Position numbers and translations under genes: made by a program. The notes beneath the pieces were generated by a model that had not been told where the DNA came from, searched no databases, and saw nothing but the letters and a program-made list of their open reading frames with translations. From Gentiana macrophylla (Eukaryota > Streptophyta > Magnoliopsida > Gentianales > Gentianaceae), in assembly GCA_026214975.1 (NCBI GenBank), contig CM047807.1:70039824-70103823 (forward strand): a stretch of 64,000 bases of DNA, written 5' to 3'. Positions 9,579-21,463 of this stretch are shown here, in pieces (the first letter of the stretch is position 1; each line of letters begins with the position of its first letter).

Positions 9579-9588
9579 TAAATTACTA

Positions 9589-9970
9589 AAAGCATCATAT
9601 CAATTAAATAACTTTTAAAAGCTTTACACTTTAGTCCATCAGTTTTTAAAAATTATAAAATAACACTTTTTAATCACCATTAACTTAAATAATACCTCAC
9701 ATCATCTACCTATTTTCTTTCTTCCTTCTTTTTTTTTTTTCATTTGAACCAAACACAAAAAGAAAAGGTTGGCCGGAGAACTTGAATCAAAACAAAAACA
9801 TATTATTAAACCCAAAACAAGCAAATAAATCAAGATAAACATATTCAAATCTGAAAACTAATGCTTAAAGGCGGTGGGTTTAATCTAAAAAAGTTCTCCA
9901 GAGGAAAAAGGCGGTGGTTTTCAATTTTTTTTCCTGTCGGAGAAGAAACTGTTCCTGCTTTTGCGATTAA
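9589..9970. other. AT-rich spacer
   Basis: Contains a pyrimidine/T run (about 9,714-9,741) and a duplicated GGCGGTGG phrase near 9,869 and 9,911. No gene seen. Confidence 0.4.
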
Positions 9971-10100
9971 GATAACTCGTAACGTCACCTATATTGACGT
10001 TGATTTGGTGCTACAACATCAGGACAACTGACTTCATAAGCAATCTGAAAACTTAGGCAAATGTTGGAACGTCGATAGGCCTGACGTTGTAATAGCAAGA
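9970..10100. repeat. CACTA-like subterminal repeats, left part (interrupted by element B)
   Basis: Several units based on TAACGTCAC and GACGTTG occur here and continue at 36,554 on the far side of element B. Joining at the CAAGA duplication restores one continuous block of about 300 bp. Dense GC-containing short repeats in both orientations are typical of CACTA transposon subterminal regions; assignment to CACTA is an inference. Confidence 0.45.
10096..10100. repeat. Target-site duplication of element B, left (CAAGA)
   Basis: CAAGA directly precedes the 5' LTR and recurs at 36,549-36,553 directly after the 3' LTR, as expected for an LTR retrotransposon integration. Confidence 0.9.
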
Positions 10101-10508
10101 TGTTTAGGGTATATTTTACTATATTTTCGGGCTCAATCCCTAAACAATTTACCTTATTTTTAAGGGAAATAAATGAGAAAAGTGTGTTTTTAACCGTTGA
10201 ATTCCTATAATGGTTATTGAGGGGTTATAATTTAATTATGAGGAGATATTGAGGTTTAAATGTTATTTTTTTTGTTACACATTTTATTATTATTATTATT
10301 CGATGTCTCGGTGTAACAACAATTTTGCAGAAAATTAAAAGATATGCAGGGGGATGTTATTAATGGAGAAGATTAATCTCATTCAATCAAGTGATTTCAA
10401 AATAAAGAAGAAAATCGGAGCATTGAAGAGAGGATAAATCGATCGATCGAAAGAGTGAAGTGGGAACACGGTATACGAAGCAACAAAGCAGAAAACACGT
10501 GAATGGTA

Positions 10509-10580
10509 GGCTCGGTCGACCGAGCCATTCTATTCGGTCGACCGAGTGTCTTATGTCGCTCGACCGAACCCTGGCTCGCA
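10509..10580 (+). promoter_or_regulatory. Palindromic array upstream of the LTR-B TATA box
   Basis: A perfect 18-nt palindrome GGCTCGGTCGACCGAGCC (10,509-10,526) is followed by CTATTCGGTCGACCGAGTG, whose 12-nt core is also palindromic, and by a half-matching TCGCTCGACCGAA. It lies about 50-120 bp upstream of TATATAAG. I infer a transcription-factor binding module of the LTR promoter. The 3' LTR copy (35,509-35,575) keeps the first palindrome but differs in the others. Confidence 0.5.
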
Positions 10581-10626
10581 AAATCGGTAGCGTTTTTCTA
10601 GATCCTTCCTTATGTCGGCGAAACTC

Positions 10627-10634
10627 CTATATAA
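10627..10634 (+). promoter_or_regulatory. LTR-B TATA box
   Basis: TATATAAG after CTCC and before CAAAGACC; the copy in the 3' LTR is at 35,626-35,633. Its position in mid-LTR downstream of the palindromic array fits a U3 promoter. Confidence 0.55.
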
Positions 10635-11513
10635 GCAAAGACCTTTCGAAAGCGTAAAGAGAAGACACGTAAAAATACAACACATCATTACACAAAGACC
10701 CGATACCTTAGCAAATTGCACTACGTACCGCACCACATCACACAAAAATATGAGTTTCTTTCTTTCAATTTTCTTTTGAGAGATCGAAGATGATTGAAGG
10801 CTAAGCAATTCAGCAGAGGACAACGGGATGAAGCCATTACAACATCACCACAACCAGGAGATTTTTCAGTAAACATTATTAGTGAGTTTGGATTTATTTT
10901 TCTTTATCGAATGTTTTGAATTGTTTGAATGTATGTTTTGTTAGATTGAAAAATCGATGAAACGATTGTTGTTTTGAATTTGATGAGAATTAAATTTGCA
11001 TAGAACCCTTCATTCGATACAGTTAATGATATTCCGAGAGATTAGTTTATTGTTAATTGGGTAGGAGATTCGGAAACAAACTCATGATCATGTTCTTTTA
11101 TTGTTAATTTTGTTTCACTTGAGAAAGGGAACAGAAACCAAATAAATTTGATTAAAGAAATTTGATTGGATTTAAGTTAGATCACACCAAGAAATTTGAT
11201 TCATCTCACAAACTGCTTGGGTGGTGGTTGTTTGGTAGAATCCTTGTTGCCCTACTGTCTCGTTACATTAAGAAGAAAGTCAGTAATTTTTCATAGCAAT
11301 TTGGATTTTAGATTCAATAGTTTATTTAGGTTTAATTTGATCTCTTTTGTTTTATTAATAGAAATTATTTAGGACCATAGAATTTGTAGGAACTTTATTA
11401 TTTATCGTGACAATTCACCGGTACGTTAACTGTATTTTTGTTTCCGACATCATTCGATTCCTTGGACGACCCGGTAATACCCACTACAACGTGCCTTGCA
11501 CTTGGGGTGTTCC

Positions 11514-11628
11514 TTGCTGTGTAGGACTTGATTTCTTCTTTAAGATAAGTTTTAGAGCTTTAGTAACCCCTCTCTTTTCTTGGTAACAGAATGGTTCTTA
11601 CTAGAGGAGGAGCTAATACGAGTAACAC
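11514..11628 (+). mobile_element. Fragment F, part 1: Tekay-like leader and gag start
   Basis: Immediately after the truncated LTR-B the sequence changes to a leader ending GGTAACAGA and an ATG at 11,591 that opens MVLTRGGANTSNT, similar to chromovirus gag starts (compare MVFTRTGAGAEASG of element D in this window). The frame is cut by element A and resumes at 23,065. Confidence 0.75.
11624..11628. repeat. Target-site duplication of element A, left (AACAC)
   Basis: AACAC precedes LTR-A1 and recurs at 23,060-23,064 after LTR-A2. Removing A and one copy restores an open gag frame (SNT joined to EAANTQ). Confidence 0.95.
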
Positions 11629-13202
11629 TGTTTACGACTAATTTTGTGGTTTATATCGAGTTATTCCGTAACAATATCTTCCGTGTTTTAGTGTTTTTTA
11701 TTATAGAAAATCACTTGCTAAAAGGATAAATTGGAAGAATGGGTTTAGAATTTATTAAAGTGTGAAAATCGAGCTATTTATGTGGTTTTTATTTATTTAT
11801 GTACGATTTTACACTTTGCTCGTCTCTATCGCCTTGTAGGTATGCTTGCATGTTGTGAAAGGAGCTAGAACGGTGTTTGATTGAAGATTAAAGGAAGGAG
11901 AAAGATGCAAGTTTGAGATTGGCATGAAGGTTTACATGGTCGAATCAAGGCGTCCATTGCATCCGCCCAGGTGGGCGAAGCGCCCGAGAAGACTTATTCG
12001 ATTCAAAGAAGAAAGGTCTCGGTGGACGAAGTCCCACTATTCCGCATCAAGCGCCCAGAGGAGATATTTGATTCAGAGTTGTGAAAATTTCAGCAGACGA
12101 GCGTCCATTTTTGCATAGGACGGACGTCCAAGAAGACTCGGCCCGACTCGATGAATTTTGTGAAGACTGGACGGGCGTCTACCTTTGTCGGACGGGCGTC
12201 CAATAGCCGACCTAACCCTAGCCGCCTTAAAAATCTATAAATAGCAGCACATTCTAAACCCTAAAATCAGATTTTTGCACACCAAAAAAACACACAGCAG
12301 CCGTATATCCAAAAGAGCAAACTCAAAGATGAACTCTTCCATCCCAACAATCATGATCACAAATATGATTGTTGGCTAAGCAATTCGCGGTGGGACAACG
12401 GAGTAAACCAATCAACAACCACACCAATTAGAGGATTTTTAGCTACGTCTTTAGTGAGTTAAATTTATGGTTTTTCATCAATTGAATGTTGTGATTTATT
12501 GTTTATGTTTTATTGAATCGAGAGATCGATGAAACTATCTTTTTGATTGAATTTATATGAGAGTATTGATTCAAGCTTTGATCTTTTCAATTGATGCAAT
12601 TAATTGTGATTCAAGAGATTGTTCATGATTAGTTGAGTTGAGTATTGGAGACAATCTCATGATCGTGTTATGCATGCTAGTTTAGTTTTGCTTGAGAAAG
12701 AAAACGAAACCCTAGAAATTGATTAAAGAGATTTAATCGAATTCGTGATTTGATCATTACTAAAAATCGTATTTTTAGCTCACAATCTAGTTGGGGTTGG
12801 TGGGTTGATTGGTGGATTCTCGTTGCCTTGCCGTTCTTTTAATTATTTGATAAACCGATTTGTTCATACCAACTTTTGTTGCTAAGTTTAGTTATTTTTA
12901 AAACCCTAGTTTTTACCTGTTGTTTTCTGCATATTTTCTGTTTCCAGAACGCTATTGGACGCCCGTCCAGTGTCGTTTTTGTTCTACTTTCTGCTATTTT
13001 CTGTTTCTAGTCGTAGTTTCTAGATTATAATTAATATATACCTTAGTTTTAGATAATAATTTGTGACATAATCGATACAATAACTGTATTTAATCCGATA
13101 GACGTTCGATTCCCTTAGGACGACCCGGTAACACCTTTACTATGAGCCTTGCACTTGGGGTGTTCCGGTAATTATAAATTTAAAACTAGTTTTTACCGAA
13201 CA
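11629..13202 (+). repeat. Element A 5' LTR (A1)
   Basis: Starts TGTTTACGACTAATTTTG and ends TTACCGAACA. Contains a TATAAATA box (12,236-12,243) and a degraded palindromic array (about 11,948-12,215). Relative to LTR-A2 it lacks about 20 nt inside the CCGTCCA array near 12,967 and carries many changes within the array at 11,950-12,065. The remainder looks nearly identical. Confidence 0.93.
12236..12243 (+). promoter_or_regulatory. LTR-A1 TATA box
   Basis: TATAAATA within AAATCTATAAATAGCAGC, just downstream of the GGACGGGCGTCC array; identical copy in LTR-A2 at 22,072-22,079. Confidence 0.65.
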
Positions 13203-13208
13203 AGTTTT

Positions 13209-13223
13209 TGGCGCCGTTGCCGG
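13209..13223 (+). promoter_or_regulatory. Element A primer-binding site (tRNA-Asp type)
   Basis: TGGCGCCGTTGCCGG begins 6 nt after the 5' LTR and is complementary to the 3' end of plant tRNA-Asp, the usual primer of Athila elements. Confidence 0.85.
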
Positions 13224-13555
13224 AATCGTAACGGTTGTCGGATTCTTCGTGTCGCGATTTCAGTATTCGGCAGATTTTGGCCATAACTTTCGGCTCGAGT
13301 GTCCGTTTGGCGCGCAGGACCCCAATTCGGAAAGCTCGTTCCGACGCCGACGATGTGGTGAACGGCCGTTGGCCGTTCAACACCATTTTTGAGGTAAAAA
13401 TCTGCTATTTTCCCTTCCATTTTAGCCCTAGAAGATTTCAACACGTTTTTTTTTCACCGTTTTAGTGTTTTTTTCCTGTTTTAAGTTTTTCGTAGGTTGG
13501 TTTCTTTTCCTGTTTCTGTTTCTATATCTTTTCTAAATTAAAAACAAAATAAAAA

Positions 13556-13592
13556 AAATTTTATAAAAAAAATAAAATAAAATAAAATAAAA
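13556..13592. repeat. A-rich (AAAAT)n microsatellite
   Basis: A run of AAAAT units in the leader of element A, followed by GAACGGGCGCCCAA-type motifs (13,612-13,735) that resemble the LTR-A palindromes. Confidence 0.8.
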
Positions 13593-13952
13593 GAAATCTT
13601 TCGAACGGGCGCCCAAAGATTTGAACGCCTGTCCTTTGATTTGTCTTCGACGCTAGTTCAGTGACCTGAACGAGCGTCCACTTCTAGAATTTCCCCTGAA
13701 CCAGCGTTCATTCATAGTGAACGCCGGTTCAATCTCTTGAATTGTCACATCTCTCCTTCTCTCTTCTCTCTTTCTAAACCTCTAAACCCTCTAATCTTCT
13801 CTACATTCGTTCTCATCAACCCTAAGGTTGATTTCTTCCTGTTCTGCTCTTCTGGTTTATGCAAACCAAGAGTAAGAAGGGACCTCTTACATTTAATCCC
13901 GAACCTGAGCGATCTATTCTCAGGAGGAAGCTCTTCCCATAATCCGCACATT

Positions 13953-15380
13953 ATGGCTAACGAAGTTCAAAATCCAGATCCTCAAGCCCACATGGATCTC
14001 GATCCTTTATGAGATGCAGCAATACAACAACAACAGAATCAACAAGCCGGATAAATAATCAATTTCAACAGCCCACGTCGAACCAATTAAACCAATTAAA
14101 TCAAGACCCCTATGCTCCCTATCTTGAGCAAGACTTCCTGGAAGGGCATAGACCTATTCGCCTCCGGATACGGGGCAAGTGAACTTCGATCCGAAAAATG
14201 GAGTGGTAGGACCGGGTCCGAGAATAGTTCTTTTCATGGCAATCGCTGACGAAGAAGATCCTCATGACTTCTTGTACACCTTCGCTCAAATCGCGAAGCG
14301 AGCCACTATCCTGGTGTTGATTCTCGAGATTGTCAAGTTAAAACTCTTCCCGCTTTGCTCTAAAGGGTGAAGCAAACCGTTGGTTCAAATCTTTAGCCCA
14401 TCATTCTCTCCGCACTGAATGATGTCAAAAGAGCCTTTGCTCAAGTTTGTCTCACTGGGGACAATCATGGACATGAAAAGGGAGATAGCCACATTTGAAC
14501 AACTTGATGGTGAGAGTGTGGGGAAAGCATGGGAGAGACTAAATCATTGATGAGGAAGTGCCCCAACCATGGATACAGAGAGACATGTGCTACTAGAGTT
14601 ATTCTACTGAGAGGTGTCTCTCAACCAAATAGAGACTTCCTTGATTCAACTGCTCATGGATCCTTCCTAGGGGGAGGTGATGATGCTGCTTACAGGGTAG
14701 CTGAAACTATAGCAAAGAATAACATGTGGTCAACTCCGAAGAAGACCAATGTTAGTGGGAATAATAAGGAATCTGCTACGAGCAATTCTGAGACCAAGAT
14801 GCTAGTTGCCCAAATGGAAGTAATTAGCAAGCAGCTAGCCAATTTACAAATGCAGCAGCAACAAGGGCCGTCAGATGTGAACTACCTGGGAATGCAGGCG
14901 GGAAATGAGATGAATGAGGAAGTGAATTTAATGGAGAATCATAACCAAACCTTCAGAAACTTCAATCAGAATCAGAATTATTCCGGATTTCAACGTCCCA
15001 ATCCTAATCAAGCCAATGCACCACCTGCCCATCAAATTCCAAACCTTCTTTCAAACTTGTTATCAAAGACCACCTCCCGGGTGGTTAATCAATCTCACAA
15101 TCCTAACTCCCGAGAGACCTCAAGGTGGTTGGAATCAAAACCAACCTCATAACCAAACCACCTCTTGTGTCCCCCAACATAAGTTTGATGAGCTAGTAGA
15201 CATGGTTAAGACCCTGGCTACTAGTGTCAAGACAATAGAGAGACAGTTGGTCGATGGCGGATCAACAAGCAACAGACCCACGGTAAACTTCCAAGTTATA
15301 CCGAAAGAAATCCTAAAGCGATATCAATGTTTGCACCGCCATCACACCTCAATGGGATTATGGGAACGAAGAGCTGAATG
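13953..15380 (+). pseudogene. Element A gag (degraded)
   Basis: An ATG at 13,953 opens MANEVQNPDPQAHMDLDPL and stops at once. Further gag segments continue in shifting frames: SLMRKCPNHGY, ISKQLANLQMQQQQG and a Gln/Asn-rich tail with FDELVDMVKTLATSVK. These match element B gag at 26,000-26,875 in order, and the retrotransposon-gag family of Athila elements. Gag forms the particle that packages element RNA. Several frameshifts break it. Confidence 0.75.
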
Positions 15381-15389
15381 AGGTTACTT

Positions 15390-16700
15390 TAAGAAGTGGT
15401 AAGCGTGCAGACCCGGAAAGATGTCGGAAGCGAGTAGCCCCTCCCCGACGCCATAAGTTCGTGGAGGGGCAATCGTAAGTTAAATCATCAAGAAAGCAAC
15501 AAAGGTGAGGAGGAGCTTAATGATGATTCTTCGGGTGATGAAAATGATTCGATAGAGAAATGAGGAAAAGTCAGTGGCATGTACTCACGACAAAGAAGAG
15601 GAGGAAAAGTTTGTCGATGGAAGGATAAGGAAGACGGCCATAAAAAATCAAGCCATGAACAATGATAAAGCCCTTCCTTATCCACCGAAGAAGAAAGAGA
15701 ATATCCTCAATCATGACAGACAATATGACGGTGTGAGGAGGATGCTTAGAGATACCAAAGTGAGTATACCCCTAGCTGAGGTATTGACTGAATGCCCAAG
15801 TGCTCTAAGTATCTTAAGGAAGTTTGTGGAAGCAAGAAGAATCTTCAAGGGATGGCAGAAAGAAGTTTTAAGAGAAGATTGCTCTATGGTTTCACAAAAA
15901 GTTGCTACTAAGCGAGGTGACCCGAAGACCTTCAATCTCTTGTGAGATTGAAGGCCACATGTTCCAAAACGCCTTATGCGACTCGGGGCCTCTATAAATG
16001 TGATGCCATTGAACGCCTGCAAAAAGCTCGGTTTAGATAAAAGAATGCGGGAACACCCTATTTCTCTTCAGATGGTAGACCGATCTAACCGCTCAGTAGC
16101 CGGTTGTGTTGCTCATGTTCTTCTCCGTGTTGAACATTTGGTTTTCCCTCTCGACCGGGTTATCTTAGACTATCCACCGACAAAGAGATGCCCCTAATTC
16201 TAGGCCGGACCTTTTTGGACACCTCTCGCGCCTCATCGATTTCTGTAAGGGTCGATTACGCTTAGAGTCGATGATACATCCGTTACCTTCACACGAGGAA
16301 AAGTCCTGAGAAACCTTGATTGAAGAAATCTCGCTCGTTGAAGCAATTTATGAGGACGAAGAAGATGCCAACTCAAGAAGCGGTAGAGCTAACAGAGATA
16401 GGTGTTTTCGGCTATGAACATTAAAGATCAAGTTTGATCGTGGACCATCTTCTGTTTCATTACAGGCCGTAGTCACGACGAGTCGTCTTCACAACGTGCT
16501 CACACCGAGCCTCACAATGAACAAGAAACATGGAGATTCCCAAAGAATGAACGATGATTTCAAAGAGTCGCATCGGAAGACTTTAACCTCAGTAGAGGAA
16601 AGCCTGATGGGTAGTTGGGATGAAGTGGATTTACGGAGAGAGACTACTCATTGGGAGGTTGATGATTGGGAACAACTAGCGCAGAGGAGCTAGAAGAAGA
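15390..16700 (+). pseudogene. Element A linker and aspartic protease region (degraded)
   Basis: The segment 15,574-15,945 contains PYPPKKKENIL and RMLRDTKVSIPLAEVLTE, a conserved Athila stretch before the protease. At about 15,970 the sequence reads CDSG and then, one base out of frame, ASINVMPLNACKKLGLD, so a single missing G splits the DSGAS active-site motif. A tail homologous to element B 27,840-28,340 follows with many frame changes. The protease would process Gag-Pol; it is inactive here. Confidence 0.7.
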
Positions 16701-17878
16701 AGAGTTGAGAAAGATGATCAAGCATAAGAAGGAGAAAGCGGTGTCGACGTGTAAGGATCCCTATGGATGATGTGATCCAAGACCTTTCTCGGGTTATACC
16801 TCGGGAAGATGAGGTATTCTTCACCAACCACTTCAAGCCCATAAGGAAAAAGGTGGCCCCTTAAAATCCAAAGATTGAGCAACCACCTACCGACTTGGAG
16901 CTTAAACCGCTCCGCAACACCTTAAGTACATTTTTCTTAAGGATGGTGATAAGTTACCCTTGATCATCTCTTCAAAACTCGAGCCCGAGCAAGAAGCACT
17001 GCCGATAAAAGTGCTTGAAAAAGAACATCCTCACGCTCGGATGGCAAGTGGGTGATATCCGAGGAATCAGCCCCGATGTGTGCATGCATAAAATCCGAAC
17101 GGAGGAAGGAGCTAAGAAAGTCAGACAACCTCAGCGAAGGCTGAATCCGCACATGTAGGAGGTTGTCAAGAAAGAAGTCATAAAATGGTTAGATATGGGA
17201 ATCATCTATGCAATCGCCGACAGTGAGTGGGTTAGCCCCACCCAAGTTGTGCCAAAGAAGGGAGGTATTGCCGTGGAAAAGAATGAAAAGGGGGAAGAAG
17301 TAGCTTTACGCCTTGTGACTGGCTACATGGTCTGCATTGACTATCGCAGATTGAATGAAGTCACCGCCAAAGACCATTTCCCCTTACCTTTCATTGACCA
17401 ACTTCTTGAAAGACTGAGTGGTCATAAGTATTATTGTTTCCTCGATGGATATTCTGGTTACTTCCAGATAGCCATCGACCCTAATGACCAGGAGAAGACT
17501 ACATTTACGTGCCCATCAGGCACTTTTGCTTTTCGTAGAATGCCTTTCGGGTTATGCAATGCGCCAGCAACATTTCAACGGTGCATGTTGGCCATTTTCG
17601 ATGGACTTGTGGAGAAATGTATGGAAGTCTTCATGGATGACTTCTCAGTCTATGGAGATAGCTTTGATGAGATCTTGGAAAATCTAGATATGGTACTTCA
17701 ACGATGTGTTGAAAAGAATTTAGTGCTTAACTGGGAGAAATGCCATTTTCTAGTAGATGAAGGATTGTTCTGCGACACAAGGTGTCCAAGATCGGTATTC
17801 AAAGTTGATAAGGCTAAAGTAGAGGCCATTGAAAAGATGGCGTGCCAAAACAAAGGAAAGAGGTACGAGGTTTTCTAG
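16701..17878 (+). pseudogene. Element A reverse transcriptase
   Basis: Upstream peptide NPHM is followed by a stop (17,156-17,158, TAG where element B has CAG). The open frame from 17,195 reads IYAIADSEWVSPTQVVPKKG, CIDYRRLNEVTAKDHFPLPF, CFLDGYSGYFQIAIDPND, RRMPFGLCNAPATFQRC and EVFMDDFSVYG. The FMDD box carries the catalytic Asp pair and the wording is characteristic of Athila. Frame is lost near 17,770, where the expected LGHKVS is garbled. It copies element RNA to cDNA. Confidence 0.9.
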
Positions 17879-17879
17879 G

Positions 17880-18470
17880 TCATGTTGGCTTCTACAAAGC
17901 GGTTTATTCAGACTTTTCCACCACCGCCAAGCCATTATCTAACCTTCAAAGATGATGTTGAGTTCTTGTTTGATGAGAAATGCAAGGAAGCTTTCAATTG
18001 CCTAAAGGATAAGCTCATAAGTGCCCCTATCTTAATCGCACCTGACTGGACTAAGCCTTTTGAATTAATGTGCGATGCCTCTAACTACGCAGCGGTGCGC
18101 TTTTAGGCCGAAGAATTGATAAAAGTTCAGACCCATTTACTATGCGAGCCGCACCTTGAACCCGGCTCAATGCAATTACACCACGACTGAGAAGGAATTC
18201 TTAGCCATCGTTGTTGCTATCGACAAGTTTAGAAGTTACCTTCTAGGGTCTCAAGTTGTGGTTTGGACAGACCATGCACCCTACGCTACCTTATGGACAA
18301 AGCGGATGCAAAACCAAGGTTACTCGGATGGATTCTAATTTTGCAAGAGTTTGACCTGGAGATCAAAGATAAGAAGGGTAGTGAAAATATTGTGGTGATC
18401 ACCGTCTCCTCGCCTAAAAATGAGGGTGGCGAAAATCACAAGGAAATAGGCATCGATTTCCTACTTGAGC
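17880..18470 (+). pseudogene. Element A RNase H region
   Basis: Segments in three frames: EFLFDEKCKEAFNCLKDKL, PILIAPDWTKPFELMCDASN, NPAQCNYTTTEKEFLAIVVA and VVVWTDHAP correspond to the RT-linked RNase H, with CDAS, TEKE and TDHA catalytic surroundings. Frameshifts near 18,098 and 18,280 split it. Confidence 0.8.
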
Positions 18471-20072
18471 AATTGATGAAGCTTGATACAAGAAGGCCAT
18501 GGGCACGCCGACATTACGCCAACTATTTAGCAAGTGGGCATTTAGAAGAGATGACGTATCAGGAAAAGAAGAAATTTTTCAGTGATTTAAAGTATCTCGT
18601 ATGGGAGGATCCACATCTGTTTAAAGTCTGCAAGGATGGGTTGCTTAGAAGGTGCGTTCCGGAGCATGAAAAATTGGATATCTTGGAGCAATGTCATAGT
18701 GGTCCCACTGGTGGGCACTACGGAGCACCTAAGACAGTTACAAAAATCCTTCAAGCTGGTTTTTACTGGCCTACTTTGTTTAAAGATGCTGAAGCCTTTT
18801 GCAAAGGCTGTGATAGATGCCAAAGAGTAGGGAGACTCAGTAATAGGATGGAGTTTTTGAGGCCTATCTTGGAATGTGAAGTTTTTGACGTCTGGGGCAT
18901 TGATTTTATGGGACCATTCCCATCATCATGCTCTAATAAATATATTCTGGTCTGTGTGGACTATGTTTCCAAGTGGGTAGAGGCCATAGCCACCCCAACC
19001 AATGATCACAAAGTTGTAAAGAAATTCTTGCAAAAGAATATCTTTACTAGATTTGGCTGTCCTAGAGCCCTTATCAGTGATGAAGGTTCAGATTTCTATA
19101 ATGCACCACCGGATAAAATTCTTGAGAGCTATGGTGTCAAGCATAGAATTGGTACACCATACCACCCCAAACCAAAGGGCCAAGTCGAGGTGAGCAACAA
19201 AAGTCTAAAGCGGATTTTGGAGAAAATCGTGAACGCAAATAGATCCAATCGAGTCTGAAGTTGGATGACGACTTTGGGCTTATCGCGATCGCGCTTAAGA
19301 CCCCTATGGGTACGCTACCCTTCCAAATGGTTTATGGCAAAGCTTGCCATTTACCGGTCGAGCTTGAGCACGAGCTTATCGGGCTATTAAATTCTTGAAT
19401 TTCGACAACCAAACTTTGTGGGAAAAGAGATTATTGCAATTGAACGAGCTCGATGAGTTCCGACTCCGTGCCTACGAGAATTCGAGAATTAGTAAGGAAA
19501 GAATGAAGGCACTCCACGATGCTAAGATTAAAGATCGGGAATTCAAAGTGGGAGACATGGCTTTGCTGTATAACACCAGGCTCCATCTTTTTGCTAGTAA
19601 GCTTAAATCTAGATGGTCCGCCCTTTGAGATTCTTGATGTTCATCCCGGTGGAGCCATTACGCTTGAAAGTGGTACGGCGATCAACCGTTCAAAGTCAAT
19701 GGTCACAGGATTAAGAAGTACTTTGGGCAACCCAAGGAAAAGCCTGAAGTACTATACTTTCAAAAGAGATATGAAACGGTTGAGTCGTTTATTTGTGAAG
19801 AGATTCCATCCGACTTCTTTGGAGTGGATGATGACATTATTACCCCTAACCTTGCAGATCCTTCTGTCAATGCTCCTGAGCCTGTTAGCATACCTCAACC
19901 AAATCTGAGAAACAAGAACAAAAAGAAGAGAGTCAGTTCTATCTGGAGAGTTAAGTTCAAACACTTAGTAGAGCACTTGACTTGTTGCTGTTGCGGCCGC
20001 ACCCCTGTCCTTCATTCTGACTCCGATGAAGAAGTGGCCAGCAGTAGATCAAAGTGGCCCGATCCGGGTTAA
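18471..20072 (+). pseudogene. Element A integrase
   Basis: An open stretch to 19,258 contains the HHCC zinc motif ([15 protein letters not shown], then CKGCDRCQ) and the DDE core: [24 protein letters not shown] and [12 protein letters not shown], with all three catalytic acids present. Frame breaks at about 19,258, 19,395 and 19,628 interrupt the C-terminal part, which ends HLTCCCCGRTPVLHSDSDEE at 20,072. The Cys-rich tail recurs in element B (HLTCCCGHTAIHH). No env-like frame follows. Confidence 0.88.
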
Positions 20073-20084
20073 CTTTGAAATCTG

Positions 20085-20131
20085 TGTCAAGCTAATGACA
20101 TAAAAGAAGCGCTACTAGGAGGTAGCCTAGT
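20085..20131 (+). ncRNA. Two conserved hairpins just after element A pol (structured 3' region)
   Basis: Hairpin 1: TGTCA, loop AGCTAA, TGACA (20,085-20,100). Hairpin 2: ACTAGG, loop AGGTAG, CCTAGT (20,114-20,131). The same pair occurs at the same place in element B (31,753-31,768 and 31,782-31,799). They lie in the element RNA, so this is a cis-acting RNA structure candidate rather than a separate RNA gene. Function unknown; possible roles in packaging, stability or 3' processing are speculative. Confidence 0.5.
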
Positions 20132-20957
20132 CTTTTAAGTTACTTTTTAGTTAAGTTTTTAGGGCATTAGGAATAAAACCATGGTGATTTGTGTGTTGGT
20201 TATCCCTGTCCTATTTGTGAATGCCTTATTTGCCCATTTCTGTGTGCATTCATGTTTACTCATATACCCCTTGTACCCCGAGATTATATGCTATGTCGAG
20301 TGTTGCAGATATTGTTGAGCGGTTTTTGCCAGTTGTCACTTTTAGTGTTGTCTGTTCGTGATACGAGCTGCAGCGGTTCATTCATGTTACGGCCTGACCG
20401 CTGTCAATCTACAACCCGACAACCACTTTGAAACCAGCTAAGTATTCTTTTCTTTTATTTGCACATTCTGAGGACATAATGTGATTTAAGTGTGGGGGGT
20501 GTCTACATCGGGGGTTATCATGCTATATTTCTGACAATGAGTAAATGTGATTTTCTCGACAATTTTAAAAAATTTCAAAGTAAACTTGGATAATTGTAAA
20601 TCTTGAGCATGTAATTGAAACAAATGGCTTGCTAGTTGTAGTTTCCTGACAATGATTTTATGTGACTTTGAGAGATAATTATAGCATGCTTTTACTGATT
20701 TGAGATAGTATTCATTTCATATTCACGAAGCCTTTGATATTGAAGCAAATATTTTGAACTGTATCCTTTCACTATTTTAGTGATTTATCTTAGAGATATT
20801 TGGTCTTAATAGTAACAGTGAAGTAACACCTAAGTTCAGAACGTGCACTGTGAATATCTGAAGGTTTGAATGTGATAAGTGAAACGTAACTAAGTTCTTG
20901 AAAAAAAATATAAAAAATAAATAAAGGGGTGTGTCGGAAGTCGTTAATGATTGGAGT
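20132..20957. other. Element A 3' non-coding region
   Basis: About 0.8 kb with no gene, alignable by eye with 31,800-32,031 plus 34,228-34,590 of element B (for example ATATGCTATGTCGAGTGTTG and GACCAGCTAAGTATTC-like text). Confidence 0.6.
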
Positions 20958-21078
20958 GTGGTAGGGCATTATCTCAAACGCCCTATTCCACTATGATGAC
21001 CAAAAGCTCACGATAATGTGAAAAGCTACCCTATGATTTGAGTAAGGTAGGGTGTTATCCCGAAACATCCTATTCTAC
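20958..21078 (+). ncRNA. Paired hairpins upstream of the element A polypurine tract
   Basis: Hairpin 3 (20,958-20,991): GTGG-TAGGGC on the 5' side, GCCCTA-TT-CCAC on the 3' side, so the arms pair with a two-base TT bulge. Hairpin 4 (21,048-21,072, extending to 21,078): TAGGGTGTT pairs with AACATCCTA, followed again by TT. Homologous hairpins in element B occupy 34,601-34,713. Reported as a cis-acting RNA structure candidate. Confidence 0.5.
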
Positions 21079-21463
21079 TATGACGGGTAGAGCTCATTTT
21101 GATGTGCGCCAAAGGAGAAAAAAAAAGAAAGTGAAAAAAATTAAAGACTTTGTTATCGTTGAACTTATACCCAGTATAAACCGAATGATATGTCAGTAGG
21201 ATTATCCTACCGAAAAGCGCTGGAAGACTTTGTGTGGAACGATTGCTGCCTATACCTAGGATAGTCATTAAAATTATTTGAGAGGATATTTGTTTGAGAG
21301 GATTGTGAAGATTGAAAAAGGGCGTGTCACACACAGAATCTATCTCTATGTTGGTACCACTTGCTATAATTGTTGTATCTTTTGTTACGTGAGTTAGGGA
21401 TCTATGTGGATTGCATGAAAGTGAGCTAGTTTTGATTGTTTTGTTCGGGACGAACAAAAGTCT

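Larger units (their letters stand above)
10101..11513 (+). repeat. Element B 5' LTR (truncated at its 3' end)
   Basis: Collinear with the 3' LTR at 35,139-36,548 from TGTTTAGGG to GGGTGTTCC. The last 32 nt seen in the 3' LTR (ending TTACCGAACA) are absent. Contains a palindromic array (10,509-10,580), a TATATAAG box (10,627-10,634) and a region shared with element A LTRs (GCTAAGCAATTC). Most differences from the 3' LTR lie in the palindromic array and just downstream of it. Confidence 0.9.

Noticed and set aside
9490..9582. tRNA gene on the minus strand
   Set aside because: The B box and an A box are present, but no cloverleaf with acceptor pairing or anticodon arm could be drawn; the A-rich tail and flanking duplication fit a SINE better.
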